From Bacteroidales bacterium (GTDB taxonomy: Bacteria; Bacteroidota; Bacteroidia; Bacteroidales; ML635J-15), in the NCBI GenBank assembly GCA_017551515.1, contig JAFZLK010000022.1, positions 1-64,000 on the forward strand: a DNA stretch of 64,000 bases. The letters run 5' to 3'. Below the pieces are notes generated by a model, which saw only the letters and a program-made list of their open reading frames with translations, ran no database searches and was not told the DNA's origin. The translations under genes and the position numbers were made by a program. Positions 53,953-61,906 of this stretch are shown in pieces (position 1 is the stretch's first letter; each line of letters starts with the position of its first letter).

Positions 53953-54768
53953 ATGAAAAAAATATTGATAATAACAAGTTTGCTTATAGTAGCAATCGCA
54001 TTTACTCAGTGCAAGAAAGATGAAGAAAATAACATTTATCCCGAACTAAATGGACCTGTAGGTACTACAGGAAATACATTCTCGGTAAGTGCTAGCAAAA
54101 AAGTTTATTTCTCGCAAGGAAACTTACAATATAACCCGTCATCCAGCACATGGCGCTTTGCAGTGAACCAATGCGATACAATTGGTGTCACACCAGACAG
54201 TATTCCTCCAACATACGATGGATGGATAGATTTATTCATTTATGCTTCTAGCGGATACGACAGCATATTTCCATATCTGAACAAACTTCCAAGCAATAAG
54301 ACAGACATTGGAAAGACGAACATATCTGGCACCAGTTACGACTGGGGACACTACAACCCCATAAGCAACGGCGGAAACAAGGCTGGACTATGGCGTATCC
54401 TTACAAAAGAAGAAATGTCGTATTTGCTTGAACGTCAGGATGCAAATGGGTACTACCTCGCAGGAAAAGGTTCTCTATACAGAGAAGATGGAAGCATATT
54501 GGAGGGTGTTTTCATCATGCCAGACAATTATGTAGGTGAACACGAAGATCATTTTAACTGGGGAGAAATCACCGAAACAGAACTAAACAAGTGGGGTGGC
54601 ATATTTTTATTAAGTGCGCCATCATATTATTGCTTGCACATAGGTTCTGACAGAACAAGTATATATGGTTCTTCTGAATATTTTAACACTCGTTTTGGCG
54701 TTGTATCATGGCAACCTGGTTGGAGCCCAAAAGCAATTGTCCGACTTGTACAAGATTGCACGGAATAA
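53953..54768 (+). CDS. Lipoprotein, GNLQY-type surface protein (paralogue 2)
   Basis: 271 residues. Leader with lipobox FTQC (Cys19), then KKDEENNIYP. Shares with paralogue 1 the blocks FSVSASKKVYFSQGNLQYNPSSSTWRFAVNQCD, YDGWIDLFIYASSGYD, YDWGHYNPISNGGNKAGLWRILTKEE. Twelve bases separate the genes, so they form an operon made by tandem duplication followed by divergence (C-terminal halves differ more). Terminated by a hairpin at 54795-54823. Confidence 0.72.
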   Translation: MKKILIITSLLIVAIAFTQCKKDEENNIYPELNGPVGTTGNTFSVSASKKVYFSQGNLQYNPSSSTWRFAVNQCDTIGVTPDSIPPTYDGWIDLFIYASSGYDSIFPYLNKLPSNKTDIGKTNISGTSYDWGHYNPISNGGNKAGLWRILTKEEMSYLLERQDANGYYLAGKGSLYREDGSILEGVFIMPDNYVGEHEDHFNWGEITETELNKWGGIFLLSAPSYYCLHIGSDRTSIYGSSEYFNTRFGVVSWQPGWSPKAIVRLVQDCTE

Positions 54769-54794
54769 GCCACAAATCATCGCATGATGATTTT

Positions 54795-54823
54795 AAAAGC
54801 CGCTCGTTTGGGTGGCTTTTTTA
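54795..54823 (+). terminator. Terminator after the lipoprotein pair
   Basis: AAAAGCCGCTC and GGGTGGCTTTT pair around GTTTG (two wobble pairs), followed by TTTTT. Confidence 0.8.
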
Positions 54824-54870
54824 TTAGAATCACTTCATAAACTTAATTTCAATATATAGAATTTTCTATC

Positions 54871-54878
54871 TAACTTTG
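54871..54878 (+). promoter_or_regulatory. -7 box for 54901 gene
   Basis: TAACTTTG, 23 bases before the start codon. Confidence 0.45.
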
Positions 54879-54900
54879 CACATCGTAAAAATAGCACGAA

Positions 54901-55395
54901 ATGACTACAGACGATAAAGGCATAAAACACACTGACGAACAAGAACATGATGAACTCATCGAAATCATGTCTGGATTTATGGACAATGGGAAACCAAAAG
55001 TTGGCATTTTCTGGTACGACATTGCAGACAATTCTTTGTTCGGAGTCGAAAAAACAGATGCCGATAAAGCGATTTTCATAAACGGAAAAGCCACAATAAA
55101 CAAATTGCACAAAACATATTGGCAAAAGCAACATCATCGAGCTACTGCGAAAGGAGATACTACATCAATATTCTATACTGAAAGCAACTATACGATGATA
55201 CCGCGTGGCAGAATTTTCCAAAACGAGGCGGACGGCAAATTCCAAGTTTACGTCAGGCACTGGCTTAATAGTATTGACATTGAGAAATTTCGCGAAACCC
55301 TTGAGGATGAATTCAACCTGCCATCGGATTTTGAGTTTGTAGTGGATGTGCATTGGGATTTGGGACACGGCTGGTCGGAAGAGTTTTTCGAATAA
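54901..55395 (+). CDS. Hypothetical cytoplasmic protein
   Basis: 164 residues, acidic, no signal peptide. Reads as DELIEIMSGFMDNGKPKVGIFWYDIADNSLFGVEKTDADKAIF, then TYWQKQHHR and RIFQNEADGKFQVYVRHWLNSIDIEKFRE, ending VDVHWDLGHGWSEEFFE. I do not recognise a Pfam family but similar proteins seem common in Bacteroidetes accessory regions. Own promoter; the toxin-antitoxin pair follows with its own promoter. Confidence 0.6.
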   Translation: MTTDDKGIKHTDEQEHDELIEIMSGFMDNGKPKVGIFWYDIADNSLFGVEKTDADKAIFINGKATINKLHKTYWQKQHHRATAKGDTTSIFYTESNYTMIPRGRIFQNEADGKFQVYVRHWLNSIDIEKFRETLEDEFNLPSDFEFVVDVHWDLGHGWSEEFFE

Positions 55396-55432
55396 AATCA
55401 CAAAACATTATTCCACATTTCATTTTTTGTAG

Positions 55433-55440
55433 TATTTTTG
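55433..55440 (+). promoter_or_regulatory. -7 box for the ParE-type TA operon
   Basis: TATTTTTG, 24 bases before the antitoxin start codon. Confidence 0.45.
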
Positions 55441-55464
55441 CAAATATATTAAAAGCGAACTAAA

Positions 55465-55725
55465 ATGAATGGTGTCAGCATACAGGTGAATCTACCGAAT
55501 TATGGCAAATACGAACCCGCGGAACTCAAACATATCCTTACTCGTATTGCTCTAGATTTAATAGAGGAAACAGAGGTTTCGTTTCCATGCTCGTACACTG
55601 AAGAAGAAGCCAAATCAATAGCCATACAAAGAGGTCGTGACATTAAGGCAGGCAAAGCAAAACTGATACCGCACGATGATGTTATGTCAGAAATGAACCA
55701 ACTAATTGCTTCTTATGCAGATTAA
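55465..55725 (+). CDS. Putative antitoxin of a ParE-type toxin
   Basis: 86 residues. Small, with an N-terminal beta-like stretch and C-terminal GRDIKAGKAKLIPHDDVMSEMNQLIASYAD, a tail typical of antitoxins that pair with ParE/RelE toxins. The downstream toxin start lies 11 bases inside this gene. Probably binds the toxin and represses the operon. Confidence 0.7.
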   Translation: MNGVSIQVNLPNYGKYEPAELKHILTRIALDLIEETEVSFPCSYTEEEAKSIAIQRGRDIKAGKAKLIPHDDVMSEMNQLIASYAD

Positions 55726-56041
55726 TTGGAGCGAACAATCGCAAAACGACCTAAAAGATATTTTGTCGTATGTTGGAAGTAATTTTGGACGGCAAAAGGC
55801 AGAAATTGTACTTTCTAACATTCGCAGTACAGTTGAATTATTAAAAGATTTTCCTCTTTTAGGCAAAAATTTTGTTGAAGATAAAACATTAGGAATTTAC
55901 TATCGGTCTCTTTCTTCCAAATTGAATCAGATTGTTTACTACATTGAGAGCGATTCCATTAACATTGTCGCTATTTGGCAAAACCGCTGCGACATAAATA
56001 GTTTGTATAAGAGAGTAAACACAAAAAAAACAATTCGATAA
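55715..56041 (+). CDS. ParE/RelE superfamily toxin
   Basis: 108 residues from the ATG at 55715. Typical opening MQINWSEQSQNDLKDILSYVGSNFGRQKA, then LLKDFPLLGKNFV, and the beta strand IYYRSLSSKLNQIVYYIESDSINIVAIWQNRCD with the conserved R...I..IWQNR end. ParE members inhibit gyrase, RelE members cleave mRNA; sequence favours ParE. Overlaps the antitoxin gene by 11 bases. Confidence 0.88.
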   Translation: MQINWSEQSQNDLKDILSYVGSNFGRQKAEIVLSNIRSTVELLKDFPLLGKNFVEDKTLGIYYRSLSSKLNQIVYYIESDSINIVAIWQNRCDINSLYKRVNTKKTIR

Positions 56042-56060
56042 TAACTTGCTAAGCTAGCAT

Positions 56061-56155
56061 ATTCCGCCAAAATACTTTTCATATTTCAGCGGAATCTATA
56101 CTTCAAAACACACATTCCGCTGAAAGTTTATATAGATTTCAGCGGAATCTTTTTA
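56061..56155. repeat. 95-bp double palindrome, left copy (after ATPase stop)
   Basis: Contains four ATTCCGC/GCGGAAT half-sites making two hairpins: ATTCCGC...GCGGAAT (56061-56095) and a perfect 12-bp-arm hairpin ATTCCGCTGAAA / TTTCAGCGGAAT with an 11-base loop (56113-56147). It is 93% identical (7 differences of 95) and in the same orientation as 57622-57716. Separated from the ATPase stop codon by four bases. Confidence 0.92.
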
Positions 56156-56159
56156 GTGT

Positions 56160-57578
56160 TTATACAAACAAATCACTTAATATCAAATTGTTATCTAAAA
56201 TTTGCGAATTAGAATTAGGCGTAATACCCTGCGTTGTTATCATTGCAATAAAAACCGTTTTGCTGGTTTCGTTTTCTTCGATAAAAGTTTCAATCTTATT
56301 GCTGAGATTTTTCTCATAGGCGGCAGTTATGGTGTATTGCTTGTTGCTCCATTTCATTTCGCAAAGCGTTATGGAATCATCGTTTCTGTCGATTACAAGG
56401 TCAATTTGCGCACCGCCATCTTGCTTGCTACTGCGCCACGAATATACATTTGTAATTACTCCCGAAATGCCAAGTCCTTGCTTTATCTGCCTTACATGCG
56501 CCAGACACAATTGTTCAAACGCATATCCAATCCAAGCATTACGCAATGAAGACCGCATATTCTTCGACCAGAATTCTTCTTCATTAACCTTGCGTTCCCA
56601 TATGAAATTCAAGTAAAACAATGTGTAAAAATCAACAAGTTGGAACAAAGCGGTCTTCTTTTTCTTGTCAAATGGCGTATAGCAACGAATGAAACCGCAG
56701 TTTTCCAAGTCAGCCAAAGCCTTCGAGAATGTTCCCCCGTCTGAGATTTTCAATCCTTTGACAATCTCGTCACGCGAAAGGCCTTTTTTCTTGCTTCCAA
56801 GCAGTTTAACTATACCAATATATAGTTTGGAATTTGTAAATAGCGATGCATAAAGGTTGTTGAATTCGCCACGGAGTACGCCATTCTGCCTGAAAAATAG
56901 AAAATCCACATTTTTTGCAAGACTTAGCGACGGGTCGAGCAGGCTTAGATAATATGGTACGCCACCGAAAATCATATAACATTCGGCAATCATCATTCTG
57001 CCCCAGCGGAATTTCCGTGATTTCAAATAAAGTTCCGTTTCCTTGAGCGTGAACGGCTCGAGACGAATGTGCAATGTAATACGATTGTGCAGTCCGCCAC
57101 GATTGTTTATCAGTTTGTCTGTCATCCAAGATGTTGCCGAACCGCAAACCACAAGCATGATATCTTTGCGAGCCGATGCCCATCCGTTCCAGAAATGCTC
57201 AAAAGCCGAGATAAAAACGGCATCCGACTTGTCCATCCACGGCAGTTCGTCAAGGAATACGACCTTTTTGCGCGACTTAGGCAATGCGCCAAGAAACCTT
57301 TTCAGTTCGCCAAACGCATCCTGCCACGAAGTAATTTCTGCTACATCGGTTAGACCTTGTTCGCGCAATGCGTTGGCAAAGCCTACCAACTGCTCGCGTC
57401 GCGAAGCATTCATCATCGCTGCGTACTGGAAATCAATTTTCCGAAAAGCATTCCTTACCAAAAATGTCTTTCCTACACGCCTACGACCATAAACAGCGAC
57501 AAACTCCGACTGCTTTGATTCATAGTAGCGAGCCAACTGTCGCAATTCGTATTCCCGACCTACAATTTTTACGTTCAT
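56160..57578 (-). CDS. ATPase_2/DUF234-type AAA ATPase with nuclease-like C terminus
   Basis: 472 residues. Walker A GRRRVGKT (31-38), Walker B VVFLDELPWMD (106-116), sensor VVCGSATSWM (~144-153), winged-helix-like middle (~255-310) and C-terminal DUF234 domain. The end carries AQIDLVIDR (Asp393) and LCEMKWSN (Glu407, Lys409), a D...ExK pattern like PD-(D/E)XK nucleases; GYAFEQLC at 351-358 is an additional conserved Glu. Family members are lineage-specific and mobile-looking in Bacteroidetes and archaea, function unproved. Lone gene between two direct 95-bp repeats; the upstream repeat overlaps the region of the -33 box. Confidence 0.9.
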   Translation of the reverse strand: MNVKIVGREYELRQLARYYESKQSEFVAVYGRRRVGKTFLVRNAFRKIDFQYAAMMNASRREQLVGFANALREQGLTDVAEITSWQDAFGELKRFLGALPKSRKKVVFLDELPWMDKSDAVFISAFEHFWNGWASARKDIMLVVCGSATSWMTDKLINNRGGLHNRITLHIRLEPFTLKETELYLKSRKFRWGRMMIAECYMIFGGVPYYLSLLDPSLSLAKNVDFLFFRQNGVLRGEFNNLYASLFTNSKLYIGIVKLLGSKKKGLSRDEIVKGLKISDGGTFSKALADLENCGFIRCYTPFDKKKKTALFQLVDFYTLFYLNFIWERKVNEEEFWSKNMRSSLRNAWIGYAFEQLCLAHVRQIKQGLGISGVITNVYSWRSSKQDGGAQIDLVIDRNDDSITLCEMKWSNKQYTITAAYEKNLSNKIETFIEENETSKTVFIAMITTQGITPNSNSQILDNNLILSDLFV

Positions 57579-57598
57579 TCCAATTATTATTTATGCCA

Positions 57599-57606
57599 CA
57601 AAGGTA
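57599..57606 (-). promoter_or_regulatory. -7 box of the DUF234 ATPase promoter
   Basis: Minus-strand TACCTTTG; the expected -33 position (TTTTG at 57629-57633) falls inside the right 95-bp repeat, so the repeat could act as operator. Confidence 0.5.
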
Positions 57607-57621
57607 ATAATATTTCCCAAC

Positions 57622-57716
57622 ATTCCGCCAAAACATTTTTCATATTTCAGCGGAATCTATACTCTAAAATATACATTCCGCTGAAAGTTTATATATATTT
57701 CAGCGGAATCTTTTTA
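57622..57716. repeat. 95-bp double palindrome, right copy (ATPase promoter side)
   Basis: Same unit as 56061-56155: ATTCCGCC...GCGGAAT and ATTCCGCTGAAA / TTTCAGCGGAAT hairpins. The seven differences from the left copy are six transitions or AT-rich changes in loops and one G/T; all arms of the second hairpin are conserved. Confidence 0.92.
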
Positions 57717-57807
57717 ACAAAAAAAATCAAATTAAATTATTATACATCAAACATTTAGCACAATTTATTATTAAAAAAAATTGGACAATCTTAATGCAAT
57801 TTTACAA

Positions 57808-58983
57808 CTAGAGACTCTTTGACACAAATTCTTCAGCTACCCTCCTAGCCTCATTGTCTGTTGCAAAACACGATTCTATGGAAATTTTGCTTTCGAAAGG
57901 CAATTTTTCGTGGGTTGACTCTATTATTTCGGGAATACGCATAAAGCCTATACGTCCTTTTAGGAAGGCATCAACTGCGATTTCGTTGGCGGCATTCATT
58001 ATGCACGGTGCATTTCCACCTTGCGAAAGACAATCGTAAGCAATTTTCAGACATCGGAAAGTGTCAATGTCTGGCTTTTCAAATGTCAGGTTGCAACCAT
58101 GTTCGAGGAAAGAAAAGCGATTTTTCGGTGAATACGACCTATTCGGATAATCGAAAGCATATTGAATAGGAATCCTCATGCTTGGAGCGCCAATCTGTGC
58201 CTTTATCGACGCATCGGAAAACTCAACCATGGAGTGCACTATCGATTGGCGATGCACAAGCACCTCAATCCTGTCGGCAGGAATACCAAACAGCCAATGT
58301 GCCTCGATAACCTCGAAACCCTTGTTCATCAACGATGCAGAATCGATCGTCACCTTGCTGCCCATTTTCCAATTAGGATGGTTCAAAGCCTGTTCGGCTG
58401 TAACATTTTTCAGAAATTTAACATCTTTTCCGAAGAAAGGTCCGCCCGAGGCGGTAAGAATCAGTTTTTCAACATCGTCAATATTTTCGCCACGCAGGCA
58501 CTGGAAAATAGCTGAATGCTCTGAATCGACAGGCACAATGCATGACGTTGTACTTTCTTTCAGTTTATCGCAAATTATCTTGCCACCAACTACAAGTGTC
58601 TCCTTGTTGGCAAGAGCAACCACTTTTCCTGCTTCTATGGCCTTAATTGTCGGCATCAACCCTGCAAAACCAACCATAGCCGCCAAAACCATGTCAACGC
58701 AGTCCATTGCCACAACATCAAGTATCGACTCTGCACCAGCGTAAACCTTTATAGGCAAGTCGGCAAGAGCATCACGCACTTCGGGATATTTCTCCTTGTT
58801 GGCAATAACTACAAAGTTAGGATCAAACTCACGAGCCTGGCTAATAAGCAACTCGGCATTATTGTTGGCGACAAGCACCTCTGCCGAAAACTTGTCGGGA
58901 TAGTCGCGGATAATATCCAAGGCCTGAGTTCCGATTGACCCCGTAGAACCAAGAATTGCTATGTTTTTACGTTTCTGCTCCAT
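57808..58983 (-). CDS. dxr: 1-deoxy-D-xylulose-5-phosphate reductoisomerase
   Basis: 391 residues. Second step of the MEP isoprenoid pathway: DXP to MEP with NADPH. NADPH loop LGSTGSIGTQALDII (11-25), LANKETLVVGG, VPVDSEHSAIFQCL with the metal-binding Asp/Glu, GGPF and the substrate loop KMGSKVTIDSASLMNKGFEVIEAHWLF. Complete. The start overlaps the stop of the M23 peptidase gene by one base (TAATG), so the two are coupled. Confidence 0.97.
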   Translation of the reverse strand: MEQKRKNIAILGSTGSIGTQALDIIRDYPDKFSAEVLVANNNAELLISQAREFDPNFVVIANKEKYPEVRDALADLPIKVYAGAESILDVVAMDCVDMVLAAMVGFAGLMPTIKAIEAGKVVALANKETLVVGGKIICDKLKESTTSCIVPVDSEHSAIFQCLRGENIDDVEKLILTASGGPFFGKDVKFLKNVTAEQALNHPNWKMGSKVTIDSASLMNKGFEVIEAHWLFGIPADRIEVLVHRQSIVHSMVEFSDASIKAQIGAPSMRIPIQYAFDYPNRSYSPKNRFSFLEHGCNLTFEKPDIDTFRCLKIAYDCLSQGGNAPCIMNAANEIAVDAFLKGRIGFMRIPEIIESTHEKLPFESKISIESCFATDNEARRVAEEFVSKSL

Positions 58984-59822
58984 TAGAATTCAATATAATC
59001 GGTTGGATTTAGCGGCTCTCCATTCTGCCAAAGTTCGAAATGTAAATGCGGACCGCTCGTATTTTCGCCAGAGTTTCCATAAACAGCAATCTGCTCGCCC
59101 TGACGAACTTTCTGACCTTCCTTCACCGATGGAACTTCGCAATGCTTGTACACCGACAAAATTCCCCTCGCGTGCTGCAAAATCACAGAATAACCGTTAT
59201 CAATGGTATAATTACTTTCGATGACTATACCTGGAAGCACAGCAAACACAGCCACATCTGACATCGGGGCAATGTCAATGCCAAAATGCCTGTGTACTTT
59301 ATCAAACTGGTTCACAATCATGCCTTTCATCGGAATGAATAGATTGGGAACAATATCATTTTTATCCACAACGTTCACATTTTCAGCATCATCGTAACGC
59401 TGGCGCGGCTTTGTCGGATCATTGAAATCACGAATCTGCTCATCGGTAAGCCCCGAAACCGGCACAGCGAAATCAGCGTCAACCGGCACCTCCGAGAAAA
59501 TTATGTCGTGAATCATATTTAAATACTCCTCACGTGCTTCAATTTCCGCCGAAAGGCTATCCACACGCTCGGCATTTTCATATATCAGTTCCAAAGTTTT
59601 ATGATCGGGATAACCTGGCACAAGATACTTCAACGGAGTATAAACCACTAAAGCTGAGATTATTGCAAAGAAAATCAAAAACATAGTCACTATGACAAGA
59701 GAAAAGATAATCTTGTTCATGCGGAATTTCTTCAGCACCTCGAAATTACCATCGCGATATATCACAAACTGGTAAGGCCGTGTAAGCCAAGCCCAAAACT
59801 TATGTTTTTTCTTTTCTGCCAT
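58983..59822 (-). CDS. M23 family metallopeptidase (membrane-anchored LytM)
   Basis: 279 residues from the ATG 59820-59822 (MAEKKKHKFWAWLTRPYQFVIYRDG). One transmembrane helix (~43-67), a coiled coil (~85-115) and a C-terminal LytM domain with VHRHFGIDIAPM (H...D) and GPHLHFELW (HxH) zinc motifs, intact. Likely a peptidoglycan endopeptidase or divisome-type regulator in the periplasm. Precedes dxr in an operon; the promoter TACCTTTG on the minus strand (59841-59848) is 19 bases from the start. Confidence 0.9.
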   Translation of the reverse strand: MAEKKKHKFWAWLTRPYQFVIYRDGNFEVLKKFRMNKIIFSLVIVTMFLIFFAIISALVVYTPLKYLVPGYPDHKTLELIYENAERVDSLSAEIEAREEYLNMIHDIIFSEVPVDADFAVPVSGLTDEQIRDFNDPTKPRQRYDDAENVNVVDKNDIVPNLFIPMKGMIVNQFDKVHRHFGIDIAPMSDVAVFAVLPGIVIESNYTIDNGYSVILQHARGILSVYKHCEVPSVKEGQKVRQGEQIAVYGNSGENTSGPHLHFELWQNGEPLNPTDYIEF

Positions 59823-59840
59823 AAAGAAACAATTGCGCTG

Positions 59841-59848
59841 CAAAGGTA
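59841..59848 (-). promoter_or_regulatory. -7 box for M23-dxr
   Basis: Minus-strand TACCTTTG. Divergent from the HD-gene box TACCTTTG at 59882-59889. Confidence 0.45.
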
Positions 59849-59881
59849 ATAAAGTTTTAAGAGGAAAACATCAAGAATCAT

Positions 59882-59889
59882 TACCTTTG
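59882..59889 (+). promoter_or_regulatory. -7 box for the HD-domain gene
   Basis: TACCTTTG, 15 bases before the start codon 59904; makes the TTG-initiated extension unlikely. Confidence 0.45.
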
Positions 59890-59903
59890 CAAAAAATTTG
59901 ACA

Positions 59904-60887
59904 ATGAATATTCATCATATATACTCAACAGAATTTCCAGAATTCATTCAGGAAATAGCACAAACTCCTGCAATGCTCCAGCTCGACGACATAGGTATGA
60001 ACTGCGGATGCGAATACACTAGTTTTCCGATGTTTGCTGGGCTCGAGAAATATTCACGATACTACCATAGCATTGGAGTTGCCCTTATTGTATGGCACTT
60101 TACCCACGATAAAAAGCAAAGTACGGCAGGACTGCTTCATGACATTTCATCACCGGCGTTTGCACATGTCATCGACTTTATGCATGGCGACTACCTAACG
60201 CAAGAATCGACAGAGAACGGAACGCAGTCAATAATTGAAAACTCGGCTGAGATTCAGCATTTTCTCCAAAAATATGGCATGAAAACCTCCGAAGTCGCCG
60301 ACTATCACCTCTACCCCATTGCCGACAACGACACGCCACGACTATCGGCAGACCGACTTGAATACACAATAGGCAACATAGTGAACTACAAGCTCGCAAG
60401 TCCAGAAAAGGCAAAAGAACTATACGACAACCTTATCGTCGGCACAAACGAGGAAAATCAACCAGAGATAATGTTCACCGACAAGGGCAAAGCACTGGAA
60501 TTTGCAAAACTGTCGCTACAATGCTCACGCATATACGTTGCCGACGAAGACCGCTACTCAATGCAGCGTCTGGCCGAGATATTAAAGGAATGCATAATCC
60601 GCAGAATAATCGCCGAAAGCGACTTATATCTTGGTGAAACGCCTGTCATCAAAAAACTTATGGATAACGAATTCTCGGCTAAGGAATGGCAGAAGTTCAG
60701 ACGCTACTCGACCATAGTACATACAGCCAACAATCCCGATTCCAGAGTTATCCTCGCCAAGAAACGCCACATAAACCCATATATCAGCGGATTAGGCAGA
60801 GTTGGCGACATTTTCCCAGAATACGGCAATGCACTAAGGAAATATTTGGAGGAAAGCCAGGATTATGCAATTTGTGGAACGGTTTAA
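59904..60887 (+). CDS. HD-domain phosphohydrolase
   Basis: 327 residues from the ATG at 59904. HD motif: YYHSIGVALIVWHFTHDKKQSTAGLLHDISSPAFAH contains the H...HD...D set (the HD pair lies in LLHDI). The C-terminal two-thirds is helical with ADRLEYTIGNI, supplying the last Asp. Members include dGTPases, nucleotidases and (p)ppGpp-related hydrolases; substrate not predictable. Monocistronic with its own promoter. Confidence 0.82.
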   Translation: MNIHHIYSTEFPEFIQEIAQTPAMLQLDDIGMNCGCEYTSFPMFAGLEKYSRYYHSIGVALIVWHFTHDKKQSTAGLLHDISSPAFAHVIDFMHGDYLTQESTENGTQSIIENSAEIQHFLQKYGMKTSEVADYHLYPIADNDTPRLSADRLEYTIGNIVNYKLASPEKAKELYDNLIVGTNEENQPEIMFTDKGKALEFAKLSLQCSRIYVADEDRYSMQRLAEILKECIIRRIIAESDLYLGETPVIKKLMDNEFSAKEWQKFRRYSTIVHTANNPDSRVILAKKRHINPYISGLGRVGDIFPEYGNALRKYLEESQDYAICGTV

Positions 60888-61052
60888 AAGTTTCTGGTTT
60901 GATTGTTTCTAGTTTCTGGTTATAGTTGATTATGGTTGTTTAAGATTGTTTGAGATTGTTTTAACCATACATAGAAACTATCAAACGGCGAAGCCATTCA
61001 AACCCAGAAACTTTCAAACAGCGAAGCGCAGAAACGCCGAAGGCATAGAAAC
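60888..61052. repeat. GTTTCT/AGAAAC repeat locus 5
   Basis: Between two convergent genes. Left part has GTTTCTGG/GTTTCTAG and GATTGTTT units, right part has CATAGAAAC, CCAGAAAC, GCGAAGC blocks and GAAAC-GCCGAAGGC-ATAGAAAC. Like locus 4 its halves have opposite orientation. Confidence 0.75.
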
Positions 61053-61070
61053 CACACAGAGCAACCTTTC

Positions 61071-61844
61071 CTACTCTATCGGGAAATTAAAATATGTATC
61101 AGGATAAGGTTCGTTCTTGAGAACAAAATGCCACCATTCGGTGCTAATACCCCTGAATCCATGACGAACCATTGCATCGCGAAGAATCATGCGGTTACGG
61201 TGCTGTTCGGGAGTTACGCCGGGATAGTCGGGATGACTTTCTTCGCCTAGCCAATCGAATGGACTGCCCATGTCAACCTCCTTTTCGGTGCTCATATCGA
61301 AAAGTGTAAGGTCTACTGTAGAACCTGTTGTATGACGGCTTTTCTTTGCAATATAACCTTCTTCGAAAAGACGAGGCTTGTCAATATCGGGATAGAAATA
61401 ACGTTTCATAAGAGTGTCTGATGCCTCCTGCGACCAGCGAACAAAATGATCGACAGCGCTTTGCGGACGGTATGCATCATAAATTTTCAAGCGGTAGCCC
61501 ATTGCCTTTACATCGTCGCTGACGGCCTTTAGACTGTCGGCAGCCTCTTTGGTAAGATATGCTATCGGTGCATTGTAACCATCAACGCGCACACCCATAA
61601 AGTTGAATGTGCTGAAATAACGTATTTCCAAAATTGCATCGGGAACGACATCAGTAACAACAACAAAACCATTCTTCGAAGCCTCGGAAACAGTTGTATC
61701 AGCAACAGGTTCAACCGATGCAGCTTCTTCACTAACTACGTTTTTTTCCTCTGTAACGCTAGTATTTTCCTTGTTTTGGCACGAAAAAGCCATCATGCAC
61801 ATTGCCAGTGCAACAATTGCATAAAGTAAACTTTTTTTATTCAT
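61071..61844 (-). CDS. VanX/DdpX-type D-Ala-D-Ala dipeptidase, lipoprotein
   Basis: 257 residues. Lipoprotein leader (lipobox AFSC, Cys22), then a ~45-residue Glu/Val/Thr-rich linker and the M15D domain. Zinc and catalytic motifs are intact: SRHTTGSTVDLTL (His and Asp) and TEWWHFVL (Glu and His). An outer-membrane-located dipeptidase would recycle cell-wall peptides; it is not evidence for vancomycin resistance because no vanHA are seen. Convergent with the HD gene across repeat locus 5. Confidence 0.9.
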   Translation of the reverse strand: MNKKSLLYAIVALAMCMMAFSCQNKENTSVTEEKNVVSEEAASVEPVADTTVSEASKNGFVVVTDVVPDAILEIRYFSTFNFMGVRVDGYNAPIAYLTKEAADSLKAVSDDVKAMGYRLKIYDAYRPQSAVDHFVRWSQEASDTLMKRYFYPDIDKPRLFEEGYIAKKSRHTTGSTVDLTLFDMSTEKEVDMGSPFDWLGEESHPDYPGVTPEQHRNRMILRDAMVRHGFRGISTEWWHFVLKNEPYPDTYFNFPIE

Positions 61845-61906
61845 GACTGTTCGTTTTTGTTTGAGCGCAAAGATATTTCTTTATCTGCAAATAGAAAAAG
61901 AAAAAC

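Noticed and set aside
56061-57716. Insertion sequence with terminal inverted repeats
   Set aside because: The flanks are direct, not inverted, repeats and no transposase motif (DDE, HUH or serine recombinase) is present in the ATPase.
61071-61844. Evidence of vancomycin resistance (VanX)
   Set aside because: Only the dipeptidase is present and it is a lipoprotein; DdpX-type cell-wall recycling is more likely. No vanH, vanA or regulator genes.
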